In this document: one piece after another, positions 9,797-19,871 of the stretch
How positions within the stretch are numbered: the first letter of the stretch is position 1
Layout of the letters: each line of letters starts with the position of its first letter
From: Lathyrus oleraceus
Lineage: Eukaryota; Streptophyta; Magnoliopsida; Fabales; Fabaceae
Assembly (NCBI RefSeq): GCF_024323335.1
Contig: NC_066579.1
Coordinates: forward strand, 253,945,575-254,009,574
Direction of reading: 5' to 3'
Length of the DNA stretch: 64,000 nt
The notes under the pieces: generated by a model
Seen by the model: the letters and a program-made list of their open reading frames with translations, nothing else
Databases searched by the model: none
What the model was told of the DNA's origin: nothing
Position numbers and translations under genes: made by a program

Positions 9797-10402
9797 GTGT
9801 GCTGGGGCAACATGACGAGTCTGGTCGAAAAGAGCATGCCATACACTGCCTTAGCAAAAGGTACCGACTGTGAAACAAGATACTCACAGCTCGAGAAAGC
9901 TTGCTACGCTTTGGCCTGGGCTGCTCGCCGACTAAGACAGTATATGTTGAATCATACCACTTTGTTGATTTCTAGGATGGATCCCATCAAATACATGTTC
10001 GAGAAGCCTGCCCTCTCCGGAAGAATAGCGAGATGGCAGATGATCTTAACAGAGTATGATATCCAGTACATTACCCAGAAAGCAATCAAAGGAAGCGTGC
10101 TGGCTGATCATTTGGCTCATCAAGCGGTGGATGATTACCAATCTATGAATTTTGAGTTCCCAGATGAGGATGTCATGGTTGTTGCTGATAATGAAAAACC
10201 TAAACCAGATGAAGGACCCGAATGGGGATCCCGATGGACTATGGTTTTTGATGGATCTTCTAATGCATTGGGCCATGGTGTTGGGGTTGTACTCATTTCT
10301 CCTGGAGGTTACCATACGCCTCTCACTGCTAGACTATGTTTTCATTGTACCAACAATATGGCTGAGTATGAAGCGTGTATTTTGGACTCAAAGCTGCTAT
10401 AG
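9797..10402 (+). pseudogene. Element B RNase H and start of additional RNase H
   Basis: The open frame starts inside the RT connection region. Residues about 15-100 match the Ty3 RNase H fold (DCETRYSQLEKACYALAWA, then LSGRIARWQMILTEYDI and GSVLADHLA). From about residue 145 a second, archaeal-type RNase H begins with WTMVFDGSSNALGHG, as in Tat-lineage elements. Frame is lost at about 10390 after NMAEYEACI, and the next frame (from 10375) continues the same domain. The ATG at 9797 is not a natural start because the protein is part of a polyprotein. Confidence 0.8.
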
Positions 10403-11964
10403 ATTGGCGAATCAAGTTTTTGAGTGTGTACGGAGATTCGGCCTTGGTAATCAGTCAGATCAAAGGGGAATGGGATACTAAACATCCAAATCTCATCCCT
10501 TATCGAGAGCAGGTGATGACATTAATCCCATACTTTGAAGAAATAGCATTTGAACATATTCCACGAGAGGAGAACCAGCTGGCAGACGCATTAGCTACCA
10601 TGTCATCTATGTTCAGAGTCAGATGGGGCAGCGAAGCTCCCATGATTACCATTGGACGGTTAGATGAACCAGCATACTGTTATGAACTTGACACTGAGGA
10701 GGTACAGGAGAAACCTTGGTTCCACGACGTAAGAGGATATTTAGAAGCTCAGGAATACCCTGAAGGGGCATCCATCAATGACAGGAAATTCCTGAGGAAG
10801 TTCTCCGCTAAATTCTTTCTAAGTAATGGAGTATTGTACAAACGTAATCATGACTCGACTCTGCTTCGCTGTGTGGATAAAAAGGAAGCAGAAAGGATTA
10901 TGGAAGACATGCATGATGGTATTTTTGGGACTCATTCTAATGGACATACAATGGCCAAGAAGATTCTGAGATCAGGGTATTATTGGTCTACCATGGAAAC
11001 TGATTGCCACCATCACTCCAGAACCTGTCACAAGTGCCAGATCTATGCGGATAAAGTACATATGCCCCCTGCTCCATTGAACGTGTTAACAGCTCCTTGG
11101 CCCTTTGCAATGTGGGGCATCGATATGATTGGAGAGATTAAACCCACGGCTTCTAATGGACATCGCTTCATTCTTGTCGCTATTGATTACTTTACGAAGT
11201 GGGTAGAGGCAGCCTCATTCGCTTCTGTCACCAAGAATGTGGTGGCACGGTTCGTCAAGAATAGCCTTATTTGTCGGTATGGCATCCCTGAAAGGATTAT
11301 CACTGACAATGGTACTAATTTGAACAACAAGATGATTACTGAACTCTGCACGCAGTTCAAAATTAAACACCATAACTCCTCTCCGTACCGGCCAAAGATG
11401 AATGGCGCCGTGGAGGCTGCTAATAAGAACATCAAGAAGATCATACAAAAGATGACAGTAACGTACAAAGACTGGCACGAGATGTTACCATTTGCTCTCC
11501 ATGGTTATCGCACTTCAGTACGCACTTCGACAGGTGCAACTCCTTTCTCTTTAGTCTACGGAGCGGAAGCTGTTTTACCAGTGGAAGTCCAGATTCCCTC
11601 TCTAAGAATCATGAAAGAAGCGGACTTAGATGAAGATGAATGGATTCAGACTCGACTCGATCAGATAAATTTGATTGATGAGAAGAGACTTGCGGCTGTT
11701 TGTCACGGGCAGATATATCAGAAGCGCATGACCCAAGCATTTAACAAAAGGGTCAAGAGACGGGTGTATCAGGTAGGCGACTTGGTGATCAAGCGTATCA
11801 CTCTACCACAAGGGGACCCCAGAGGCAAGTGGACTCCCACATACGAAGGGCCATTTGTGGTTAAGAAAGTATTCTCTGGTGGAGCCATGATACTTGCTAC
11901 AATGGATGGCGAAGACTTCCCGCATCCTGTGAACGCGGACATAGTTAAAAAATACTACGCATAA
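10375..11964 (+). CDS. Element B additional RNase H C-terminus plus integrase (529 aa)
   Basis: Residues 1-85 complete the second RNase H (VYGDSALVISQIKGEW, then EENQLADALATM). Integrase follows: zinc-binding HHCC domain (H-SNG-H, then C-HK-C in the 200-235 region), then the catalytic core with GIDMIGEI (Asp 250), ITDNGTN (Asp 311) and NGAVEAANK (Glu 347), exactly 35 residues between the last two. The C-terminal region carries a GPF-type module (GKWTPTYEGPFVVKKVFSGG) and ends at NADIVKKYYA. The integrase therefore looks catalytically competent, although it is out of frame with the upstream pol. No chromodomain is seen. The stop is seven bases before the structured hairpin run. Confidence 0.88.
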   Translation: MYFGLKAAIDWRIKFLSVYGDSALVISQIKGEWDTKHPNLIPYREQVMTLIPYFEEIAFEHIPREENQLADALATMSSMFRVRWGSEAPMITIGRLDEPAYCYELDTEEVQEKPWFHDVRGYLEAQEYPEGASINDRKFLRKFSAKFFLSNGVLYKRNHDSTLLRCVDKKEAERIMEDMHDGIFGTHSNGHTMAKKILRSGYYWSTMETDCHHHSRTCHKCQIYADKVHMPPAPLNVLTAPWPFAMWGIDMIGEIKPTASNGHRFILVAIDYFTKWVEAASFASVTKNVVARFVKNSLICRYGIPERIITDNGTNLNNKMITELCTQFKIKHHNSSPYRPKMNGAVEAANKNIKKIIQKMTVTYKDWHEMLPFALHGYRTSVRTSTGATPFSLVYGAEAVLPVEVQIPSLRIMKEADLDEDEWIQTRLDQINLIDEKRLAAVCHGQIYQKRMTQAFNKRVKRRVYQVGDLVIKRITLPQGDPRGKWTPTYEGPFVVKKVFSGGAMILATMDGEDFPHPVNADIVKKYYA

Positions 11965-11970
11965 AAGAGA

Positions 11971-12150
11971 CCCGCTAGGTCGACGTACCTAGGCAAAAGT
12001 AAGGGCATCCCGGCGAACCAAAAGGGTTCGGGCAAAAATTAGGGATAAATATATAAAGACGTATACCCGGCAAGTCGAAAACCTGAAAAGGCGGCTTGGG
12101 CAAAAAAGGGTATCCCGGTGGACTGAAAACCTGCAAAGGCGGTCCAGGCA
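11971..12150 (+). ncRNA. Four-hairpin structured module after pol, element B
   Basis: H1: CTAGGT/ACCTAG (11975-11992). H2: CGAACC/GGTTCG around AAAAG (12014-12030). H3: outer CAAGTCG/CGGCTTG (12071-12098), AAAA bulge, inner CCT/AGG, GAAA tetraloop. H4: outer TGGACTG/CGGTCCA (12119-12146), AAAA bulge, CCT/AGG, GCAA tetraloop. Each stem is preceded by a CCCG-type word and followed by GGCAAAA, mostly with TTAGGG. Elements A, C and F carry the same module with compensating stem changes. The function is unknown. It lies in the presumed 3' untranslated part of the element RNA. It is an RNA structure inferred by eye, not a known ncRNA family. Confidence 0.7.
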
Positions 12151-12165
12151 AAAATTAGGGATTAA

Positions 12166-13140
12166 AGCGTATGACTATGTCCCGTTCTCTGCCACCTTCA
12201 ACCAAGTTCCAGGGACTGAACGAGCCAATCACTTCTATCCGACAGCAGGAGATGAGATGCTTGAAGACATAATGACAGTGGTGGAATTAGAATCGATAGG
12301 ACTTTTTCTGCATAGCTTTCTCTTTTTCTTGACAGTTTCCTCTTACTAGGATTTCTGTCTCCTTGTACATAAATTGCCTGTTTATAGGCCCTCTTTCAAC
12401 ATCAATACAATTTCATTTCCAAAAAGATGCTTTTGTTTTTACCTTTTCTGTTTTGTTTGCGTAAACGTCCATTGATTTAACTTGAATTGACTTATGCACT
12501 CGGATATGACCAATGTTTACAAAAATGCATGCCTAAAATAGCAATAGCGATTACTACAAGACTTCAGGACCAAGGAGAAGGTCTAACCACGCTTTCCAAT
12601 GAATCCGTTGCTAATTCGATTCCCCGGCAACGCCAATTATTCCCCAGAAGAGGTCGGCACCACCAGACAGACATGTCATCTCTTCCATCCCCAGCCAGGC
12701 TCTGTTGAGTGTTTTCATCGTCAGACAGAAATCAAGTATCCCCAGCTAAGAAAGGGTCATCGATACAAATATCTCCGGCCAGAAGACTGAGATTTATTCC
12801 CCAGTAGAGTCCCCTGGAAGAACGTTTCGGACGCCTAATGCATTCATCACATCATTTCATACTACATACCTGCATACAACGCTCACATTTACTTCATTCC
12901 GCATCATACACTTTACATCATTTCATAACATATACATGCATACACATGAATACCAGGTCCGCATGCATGCAACATTTGCATCTCATGCATCATGACATTG
13001 CAGGAAACTAACTTTATTTTTCAGGTTAATTATCCTCCTGATCACATTCAAGATTCGAACACAGCTCTCAGATATAATCCATCCAACATTCATTCTGACA
13101 TCCTCCCAACGATGGCATCTATAAGCCCATCCCAGACATT
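12166..13140 (+). other. Element B tail, non-coding part before hairpin array
   Basis: I see no gene. The first half (12166-12830) is shared with A at about 22985-23650. The second part (12830-13015) is a loose CATCATTTCATA/CATACATGCA low-complexity stretch. Open frames at 12487-12790 are not conserved as protein. Confidence 0.6.
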
Positions 13141-13144
13141 TATC

Positions 13145-14480
13145 GCCAATACAACAAATATTATCAGATACAGCCTAACGTACGGTTCATTCTGATTCAG
13201 CCCAACATATGACTCTTTCAACTCAGATACGGTCTAACGTACGATCCATTCTGACTCTCAACAACTCCAATACGGTCTAACGTACGACCCATTTGGACCT
13301 CCAACTCAGATACGGTCTAACGTACGATCCATTCTGACTCCCAACAACTCCAATACGGTCTAACGTACGACCCATTTGGATATTCAAATCCTCAGATGCT
13401 GCCTAGCGTACGGTATATTCCGGGGTGTAGTCTAGCGTACGACTACTTTCTTCTTCAGATACAGCCTAACGTACGGCTCATTCTGCAACTCCAATACGGT
13501 CTAACGTACGACCCATTTGGACCTCCAGCTCAGATACGATCTAGCGTACGATCCCTTCTGATCTTCAACAGCTCAAGTATGGTTTAATGGACGACCAAGT
13601 TAAACCTTCACTTTCTCAGGTGCTACCTTCGGACAGGTACATTCCTGAATGGTAGTCTAGTATATGGCTACTCCCTTTCTCAGGTGCTACCTTCGGACAG
13701 GTACATTCCTGAATGGTAGTCTAGTATATGGCTACTCCCTTTCTCAGGTGCTACCTTCGGACAGGTACATTCCTGAATGGTAGTCTAGTATATGGCTACT
13801 CCCTTTCTCAGGTGCTACCTTCGGACAGGTACATTCCTGAATGGTAGTCTAGTATATGGCTACTCCCTTTCTCAGGTGCTACCTTCGGACAGGTACATTC
13901 CTGAATGGTAGTCTAGTATACGGCTACTCCCTTTCTCAGGTGCTACCTTCGGACAGGTACATTCCTGAATGGTAGTCTAGTATACGGCTACTCCCTTTCT
14001 CAGGTGCTACCTTCGGACAGGTACATTCCTGAATGGTAGTTTAGTATACGGCTACTCCCTTTCTCAGGTGCTACCTTCGGACAGGTACATTCCTGAATGG
14101 TAGTCGAGTATACGGCTACTCCCTTTCTCAGGTGCTACCTTCGGACAGGTACATTCCTGAATGGTAGTCTAGTATACGACTACTCCCTTTTCAGCAGCTT
14201 CAGCCTAACGTACGGCTCATTCTGCGACTCAGATACGATCTAGCGTACGATCCATTCTGATCTTTCATCCCCAACAAAGTCATCCGCCTAATGAACAGCT
14301 CACTCTGGTATTCAGACACGGTCTAACGTATGATCCATTCTGATCCCTTATCCCCAGCAGTATAGCATACTCTGACTCCCCAGCGAAGTCAACAGCATAA
14401 TGGAGGATTCACTATACGGTCTGATGTATGACCCGGTGTGACACCCATGTCTCTAGATATCGTCTAACGTACGACACAAT
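13145..14480 (+). repeat. Element B tail: array of covarying hairpins with a TAACGTAC-type loop
   Basis: About 20 units of 30-45 bp share a fixed 8-base core, TAACGTAC or TAGCGTAC, flanked by complementary inner arms: GGTC/GACC, GATC/GATC, AGTC/GACT, AGCC/GGCT. Many also have complementary outer arms, CAGA/TCTG or CCAA/TTGG, separated by TAC and CAT. Examples are 13224-13253 and 13267-13296. The nine-copy 64-bp tandem block is part of the array. Element A has an equivalent array. The repeats sit between the pol hairpin module and the polypurine tract. Confidence 0.8.
13614..14190 (+). repeat. Nine tandem copies of a 64-bp unit
   Basis: The word TGCTACC recurs exactly every 64 bp from 13621 to 14133. 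Units are nearly identical (tatatgg/tatacgg variants only). Each unit holds two hairpins: CAGG-TGC-TACC, loop TTCGGACA, GGTA-CAT-TCCTG, and TAGTC, loop TAGTATAT, GGCTA. Element A has this unit only as single dispersed copies (about 24713 and 24852), so the expansion is specific to B or its parent. Confidence 0.93.
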
Positions 14481-14647
14481 CTGGAAATCTCCTCAGCAAG
14501 TTTCTTGGATGGCATCTTTAAGCCCATCTCCGTCAAGACAAATGGACAAGTGCAAATTTTTGGGGCATTCTAAGTGTTCAATAATCTTTCACCTCCAGAC
14601 CACGAACGGCACATGCCATTCTACTCTCTCGGTTCGAGAATATTGAA

Positions 14648-14657
14648 CAGGGGCAGC
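14648..14657 (+). promoter_or_regulatory. Polypurine tract of element B
   Basis: CAGGGGCAGC immediately precedes the 3' LTR start TGTCATACC. The same tract precedes the 3' LTR of A (25641-25650). Confidence 0.75.
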
Positions 14658-16834
14658 TGTCATACCCCAAAATTTGCCCGTTGGCATTACCAAACATTTT
14701 CCAAGACCCTCTGACTTGTTCTGCAAGGCACTGATATCAAATGGACAAAAGCCCACTCACAACAGGCCCAATCCACAGGCGGCCCAAAACAGCTGGCTCG
14801 CTAGGCGAGCAGCTCCTTCGCCTAGCGAACATTGCCTCATGCCACTCGCCCAGCGAAGAGTTGGACCCAGGAAAAAGCCCAGACCTAGTTTGCTCGCTAG
14901 GCGAGCAATTCCTTCGCCTAGCGAGGCTTGCGAGAATTTGAATCTTTGGACCTCATTTTAAGCCCACTAGGTCACCATTACCACTAATATAAATACCTGC
15001 TCTTCTGCCACGAAAGACACACAGAGACGGACGAAGACGGACGGAAACACGCATCCAGAGGGAGAAACACAGAAACCCTGCTGATCCAAAGAGTTCAGAA
15101 GGCGGAAACCCTGAAGGCCGCTTACCCGCTCCGAAACTACCGTCGCCCAACTCAATCCGGCTCGCCAATTCAAGGTTGCAACTCGATTTGCAAACAGGTT
15201 TGCCTCACTATCATCGCTTTAGTTTCTTAATTGGCATATGATATCACTTTAGGGTCTTAATCTACACATGATTATCACTTTGTGTCCTTATTTTGCATGT
15301 GGTACCACTTTAGTGTCTTAATTTGCATATGATATCGTTTTGTACTCTCATTTGGCATATGGTACCACTTCATGTTCTTAATTTGGGGAGGATATTATAA
15401 TAGAATTCATAAACATTCTGAAGTTTTGCATGAGAATTTAAATGTGCTTGAATATTGTGAAACTGAACCATATAATTATGTGTTGGATGCCATAAGCCAT
15501 GCTGCAGGTTGAGGTCATAATGTTCTCAAATTTCAAACCCGTGGCCGCTCGCTAGCTCATCGCTAGGCGAGCCCGCAGCGAGCCTTCGCTGCGCCTTCGC
15601 TGGGCGAAGCAGAGGCGACCGGGCCAGGGGCTGCTTTGCCTCTTTGCTGCCCATTTCATGTTTACCTAATAATGATTCTGCGTTATTTGGTTTAAATTCC
15701 TGGCTGTTATATTTATTTTATGGTGCAATTTTCAATTGTATTTTACCTCGATGCTTTAATCCGTGTGTTCATGGTGTAAAGGCTAGCATGCTTCCGAAGA
15801 AATAGCCGGCTAGGTACTCCGCTTTATGCATGGGAAGCTTTCATGGAGATGGATTCTAAATTGTTTCACTTTAATGTGAAGATTCATATGGATTGCCTAA
15901 TTAATTTTAATGTAGTGATCCTTAATGTGTTGATTTTAATGTATCGATTTAATGCGGTATCACCATAATTACCTAATGAACTTAAACATGGACTTTAAAT
16001 AAATGATATCGGACCTCTCTTTATTACCCCACGATTACAATATTACGGTCATGTCCCGCGAATATGGGGATATCCTTAGCAAAGACCCTTCGGTAAAATC
16101 ATCATAGTCCCTCGGATGTTGCCTTCGGAAATACGATTTCGTCCCTCGATGACCCGTCGGTGTAGCCTACGGTTAAATGATGATAGTCCCTTCGAATGCT
16201 AAGGTATCCTCACAACGGTTGCCTTCAATGACCTATCGATGACCCTACGATGACCCTTCTACATCCCCAGGATAAAACTACTTACTTCTCAATAGTAAGG
16301 ACAGTTTTACCCTCATAAGAATAGGAAATGCCCGGAAAGACCTCGGACAGGTACAACCCTTAATTGCTCATTCATAACAAAAAAATATACTATTCACACC
16401 TCTCACCTTTCAAACATCCTTTTGGAAAATCACCACTTAGCATACATCCATACTAGGATCATTGCCAAGTTATATTTTTCTAAACTACTTTCAAGAAACT
16501 AAACGAGATAACCACTTTGTATACATTCATGCAAGAATCATTACAAAGTTAAATTCTCATTTTTCAAACACTTTTCCCACATTTCTCAACCACCTTTTTC
16601 AAACTAGAAAACATAAATGATTGAGCAATTAAGAGCCCATGGATAACCATGGATACAAAGGGTGCTAATACCTTCCCTTTGTATAAGGTACCTCCCGAAC
16701 CTAAGAATCTAAATTAAGGTCTTTCCTGTTCTTTTCCGCCTTTCCTTATGGGATAAAAGAAAAGTCGGTGGCGACTCTTGCTAACCGCGACATTGCGATT
16801 ACAAATCCAATAAGGTCCAGTTCACCGTATGACT
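14658..16834 (+). repeat. Element B 3' LTR
   Basis: 2177 bp, the same length as the 5' LTR. Visible differences are near 14749 (A to G), 14768, 15335, 15569, 16646 and 16786, giving about 99.7 percent identity by eye. It ends TGACT followed by the CATTC target duplication. Confidence 0.93.
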
Positions 16835-17214
16835 CATTCATACTAGAATCATTACCAAGTTATATTTTCCCAAACCATTTTCGAAACTAAACGAGATAAC
16901 CACTTTGTATACATTCATACGAGGATCATTACAAAGTTAAATTCTCTTTTTCAAAATATTTTCTAAACAATTCACCAGCACTTTCCAGACAAAAATATAA
17001 GTGATCCAGCAATTAAGAGCCCATGGATAACCATGGATACAAAGGGTGCTAACACCTTCCCTTTGTATAATGTACCTCCCGAACCCAAAATCTATTGAGG
17101 TCTTTCCTGTTCTTTTCCACCTTTCCTTATTGGATAAAAGAAAAGTCGGTGGCGACTCTTGCTAACCGCGACATTGCGATTAAAACCACAAAAAGTCCAG
17201 TTCACCGTATGACA
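16835..17214 (+). repeat. Element A 5' LTR, remaining 3' part
   Basis: After the CATTC duplication the interrupted LTR of A continues (CATACTAGAATCATTACCAAG) and ends CCGTATGACA at 17214, the canonical Ogre LTR end, followed by GAAC and the PBS. Confidence 0.9.
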
Positions 17215-17218
17215 GAAC

Positions 17219-17236
17219 TGGCGACTCTGCTGGGGA
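17219..17236 (+). promoter_or_regulatory. Primer-binding site of element A
   Basis: TGGCGACTCTGCTGGGGA four bases after the LTR end, identical to the PBS of B. Confidence 0.85.
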
Positions 17237-18167
17237 CCCTAAATATTTAAAAAGAGAGGTTACCTTAAAAACAAGATCACTTATTCAATTTGTCTGATTT
17301 ATTTTTAAGGGATTGCTTGGGTATGTTATGCTTGAGTGAAAGATCCTACACCCGGATCTAGTGTACCTTAGGTAAGTAGCAAGAGATCATCGCGACTGTC
17401 CGGCGTATACTGGAATGGTCAAAATGATGGCTACGGTTAATGTGGCACTTTGGATGTCCTGATGTTCCTCATGTTAGTTGAGGAAATATTTGGCATTCGC
17501 GTGGTGTCATAAAAGCATTAACCAGACCTTTAGAACCCTAGTTGACTCATCCTGGCCATTAGAAAGTAGTGAGCTAACTGACTTCGGTTCCGACTGGGGC
17601 TTGGTTGAGACTCGATACTACACTCCTTGAGATTGGACTTTAGGGAAGCTTCGGTCAACCACTTGGTGTTGCACTGAAGTGGACTTAAAGGAAGGTCAAT
17701 GATTGGAGATCCTTCTAGAACCCGGTTACTATTCTAGGACAGGTTGAACCAACCAAACTTCAGTGGGGAGGGTACTTACCTATGGAACTCATGCAAGCCT
17801 TAAAACCTAGGAATGATGGTTGTGTGACTTGTTTGTGCTTGTTGTTTACTTAACATCATAACATCGTAACATCGTAACATCATAACATCATAACATCATG
17901 GCATTGTACTAACCATTTCGAGGACTTAGGGATTTAACTTTGCTCTGTTTTGTAAAAAAAAAACAAAAAAAAAAAAAAAAAAAAAAAGCAAAAACAAAAG
18001 AAAAAAAAAAAAAAGCTCTTCTTGTTAGTTTATGCAAAGTTAAATCCCGAAAGTCCTTGAAAACATTTCATACATTGCATTGCATCGCATAACAGGTATT
18101 CTAAAGGATCAGTGTTCTCATGATTTTCCTATCAAACAGATTCCAGCAGATTCAAACAGATTGAACA
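17237..18167 (+). other. Element A leader with A-rich tract replacing ORF1
   Basis: Homologous to 7180-8039. No gene is visible. The A-rich tract lies at 17954-18014, after GCTCTGTTTTGT and before TTATGCAAAGTTAAATCCC. AACATCATAACATCGT short repeats lie at about 17853-17900. The gag ATG follows an AACAGATT triplication at about 18136-18165. Confidence 0.7.
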
Positions 18168-19871
18168 ATGGCTCTCGAACAAACTGTCAAAGATCTCCAG
18201 GCCCAGAATGCTCAATTCCAGGAAATGATGCTGAGCTTATCTAAGGGGCAGGAAGAACTGAAAGCTCTTTTGATGGAGAAGAAGAAGGACCAGAAACCTG
18301 TGGGTTACATCAACCCGGGGAGAAGGCTTAAGGGACAGGTTACAGGAGTCAAGATTAGAATTCCGAAGGATTCAGAAGAAGAGACCGAGAATGATTCGGA
18401 AGATGAGAATCCTAATCTCGTCAATTCTGAGGACGACGATGAAGATTATGAACATGAACAGTACTCTCCGAAGGATGATAAGTACAAGTTGCTGGAAGAA
18501 CGTATGCTAGCTATGGAGGGGCAGAAAGTGCCCGGTCTGGATTTCGAAAACTTGGGTCTGGTCTCTGATGTGGTCATTCCCCGCAAATTCAAGGTTCCCA
18601 TTTTCACTAAGTATGATGGTGCCTCTTGTCCTCAGATGCATCTAAGGGCTTATGTGAGAAAGATTCAGCCGCACACTACTGATAAGAAACTGTGGATCCA
18701 TTTCTTCCAAGAGAGTCTGTCTGGCACACAGTTAGAGTGGTATTATCAGCTTGAGAGCTCTAACATCCGCACATGGACTGATTTAGCAACAGCTTTCTAC
18801 AAGCACTACCAGTATAATTCTGAGTTAGCGCCTACTCGGCTACAACTACAAAATATGACTATGGGCTCTAAAGAAAGTTTCAAAGAATATGCTCAAAAGT
18901 GGAGAGATTTGGCTGGCAGAGTCAAACCCCCTATGACTGATCGAGAGTTAGTGGACATGTTCATGGGTACACTGACTGGCCCATTCTACAGCCATCTACT
19001 AGGAAGTTCCTCGTCAGGTTTCACTGAACTTATCTTGACAGGTGAACGGGTTGAAAGCGGCATTCGAAGTGGAAAGATACAGGCAGCTACTTCTGCAAGC
19101 ACCAAAAAGTCCTATCAGGGAAAGAGTGAATCAAATGCTGTGTACAGTGAGAGGAAGCATAACAAGAAGAATCGTGACCATACTGTTGGGGCAGTTACAA
19201 TTGCCGCACCGCCATCTCAGAACTTCCAACACAGACAAGACAGGTCGAGAAGACAGTTTACCAAGATCAATATGACTTTAACCCAAGCACTGCAGAGTAT
19301 GTTAAAGGCCAATTTGATTACCCTCAGAGGCCCTCCTGCAAATCCCAACACTACTTCTCCTCGTTATAATCCCAACGCCAGGTGTGCCTATCACTCCGAT
19401 AGCCCCGGGCATGATACGAATGATTGCTGGTTGTTGAAGAACAAGATTCAGGATATGATCGACGCTGGAGAAATTGAATTTGATCCTCCGGCGACCCCCA
19501 ATGTCATCACAGCACCTATGCCTAATCATGACCAGAATGTTAATGTTGTGGACGACAATTCTCACGTTACTGACGTTGCTGATTTAGCATCTCCTCTCCT
19601 GATCGTTAAGAAGAATTTATTGCAAGCTGGTTTATTTCCAGGTTGTGCTGAAGATTGCGATCTCTGTGTACTCCGACCCAATGATTGTTTGAAGTTGAAG
19701 AACGACATTCAACGGCTGATGGATGATCGTACAATTCTATTTGAAAGGGTTCCTAAGGTGGACAACTCTATTGAAGAGGTATCTGTGATTGCTAGGTCCA
19801 AAGCTCCAGTGAAGATTACCGCTACTAGAGTGCCTGTGAAGATTACGCTGAGCCCAAAGTGGCTCCCCTGA
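18168..19871 (+). CDS. Element A Gag (567 aa, frame ends early)
   Basis: The start gives MALEQTVKDLQAQNAQFQEM. Order of parts: N-terminal coiled coil (1-60), acidic linker (about 75-105), Ty3-type capsid (about 130-300, with WIHFFQESLSGTQLEWYYQL and FKEYAQKWRDLAGRVKPP), basic region (about 325-370), then the zinc-binding CAYHSDSPGHDTNDC of unusual spacing C-X2-H-X5-H-X4-C (about 409-423). A second cysteine motif, CAEDCDLCVLRPNDC, follows at about 490-505. The frame ends at 19871, but the next frame (19859-21202) carries the protein straight on into protease, so this is one gag-protease ORF broken by a one-base shift near 19850. Confidence 0.87.
   Translation: MALEQTVKDLQAQNAQFQEMMLSLSKGQEELKALLMEKKKDQKPVGYINPGRRLKGQVTGVKIRIPKDSEEETENDSEDENPNLVNSEDDDEDYEHEQYSPKDDKYKLLEERMLAMEGQKVPGLDFENLGLVSDVVIPRKFKVPIFTKYDGASCPQMHLRAYVRKIQPHTTDKKLWIHFFQESLSGTQLEWYYQLESSNIRTWTDLATAFYKHYQYNSELAPTRLQLQNMTMGSKESFKEYAQKWRDLAGRVKPPMTDRELVDMFMGTLTGPFYSHLLGSSSSGFTELILTGERVESGIRSGKIQAATSASTKKSYQGKSESNAVYSERKHNKKNRDHTVGAVTIAAPPSQNFQHRQDRSRRQFTKINMTLTQALQSMLKANLITLRGPPANPNTTSPRYNPNARCAYHSDSPGHDTNDCWLLKNKIQDMIDAGEIEFDPPATPNVITAPMPNHDQNVNVVDDNSHVTDVADLASPLLIVKKNLLQAGLFPGCAEDCDLCVLRPNDCLKLKNDIQRLMDDRTILFERVPKVDNSIEEVSVIARSKAPVKITATRVPVKITLSPKWLP

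Larger units (their letters stand above)
4980..16834 (+). mobile_element. Ogre-type Ty3/gypsy element B, complete nested insertion, coding region deleted
   Basis: An 11,855-bp insertion with two 2177-bp LTRs (4980-7156 and 14658-16834), PBS, gag, pol remnant, polypurine tract and a 5-bp target duplication. The LTRs are the same length and I count about six substitutions between them, so the insertion is recent. It lacks ORF1, the gag zinc-knuckle region, protease and the RT catalytic core, but keeps RNase H and an integrase with a complete catalytic triad. Both LTRs end TGACT instead of TGACA. It is best read as a non-autonomous copy mobilised in trans. Confidence 0.93.

Noticed and set aside
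13145..14480. CRISPR-like array of short repeats with spacers
   Set aside because: The units are hairpins in the tail of a plant retrotransposon, with variable arms and loose spacing. There are no cas genes, and the locus is eukaryotic.
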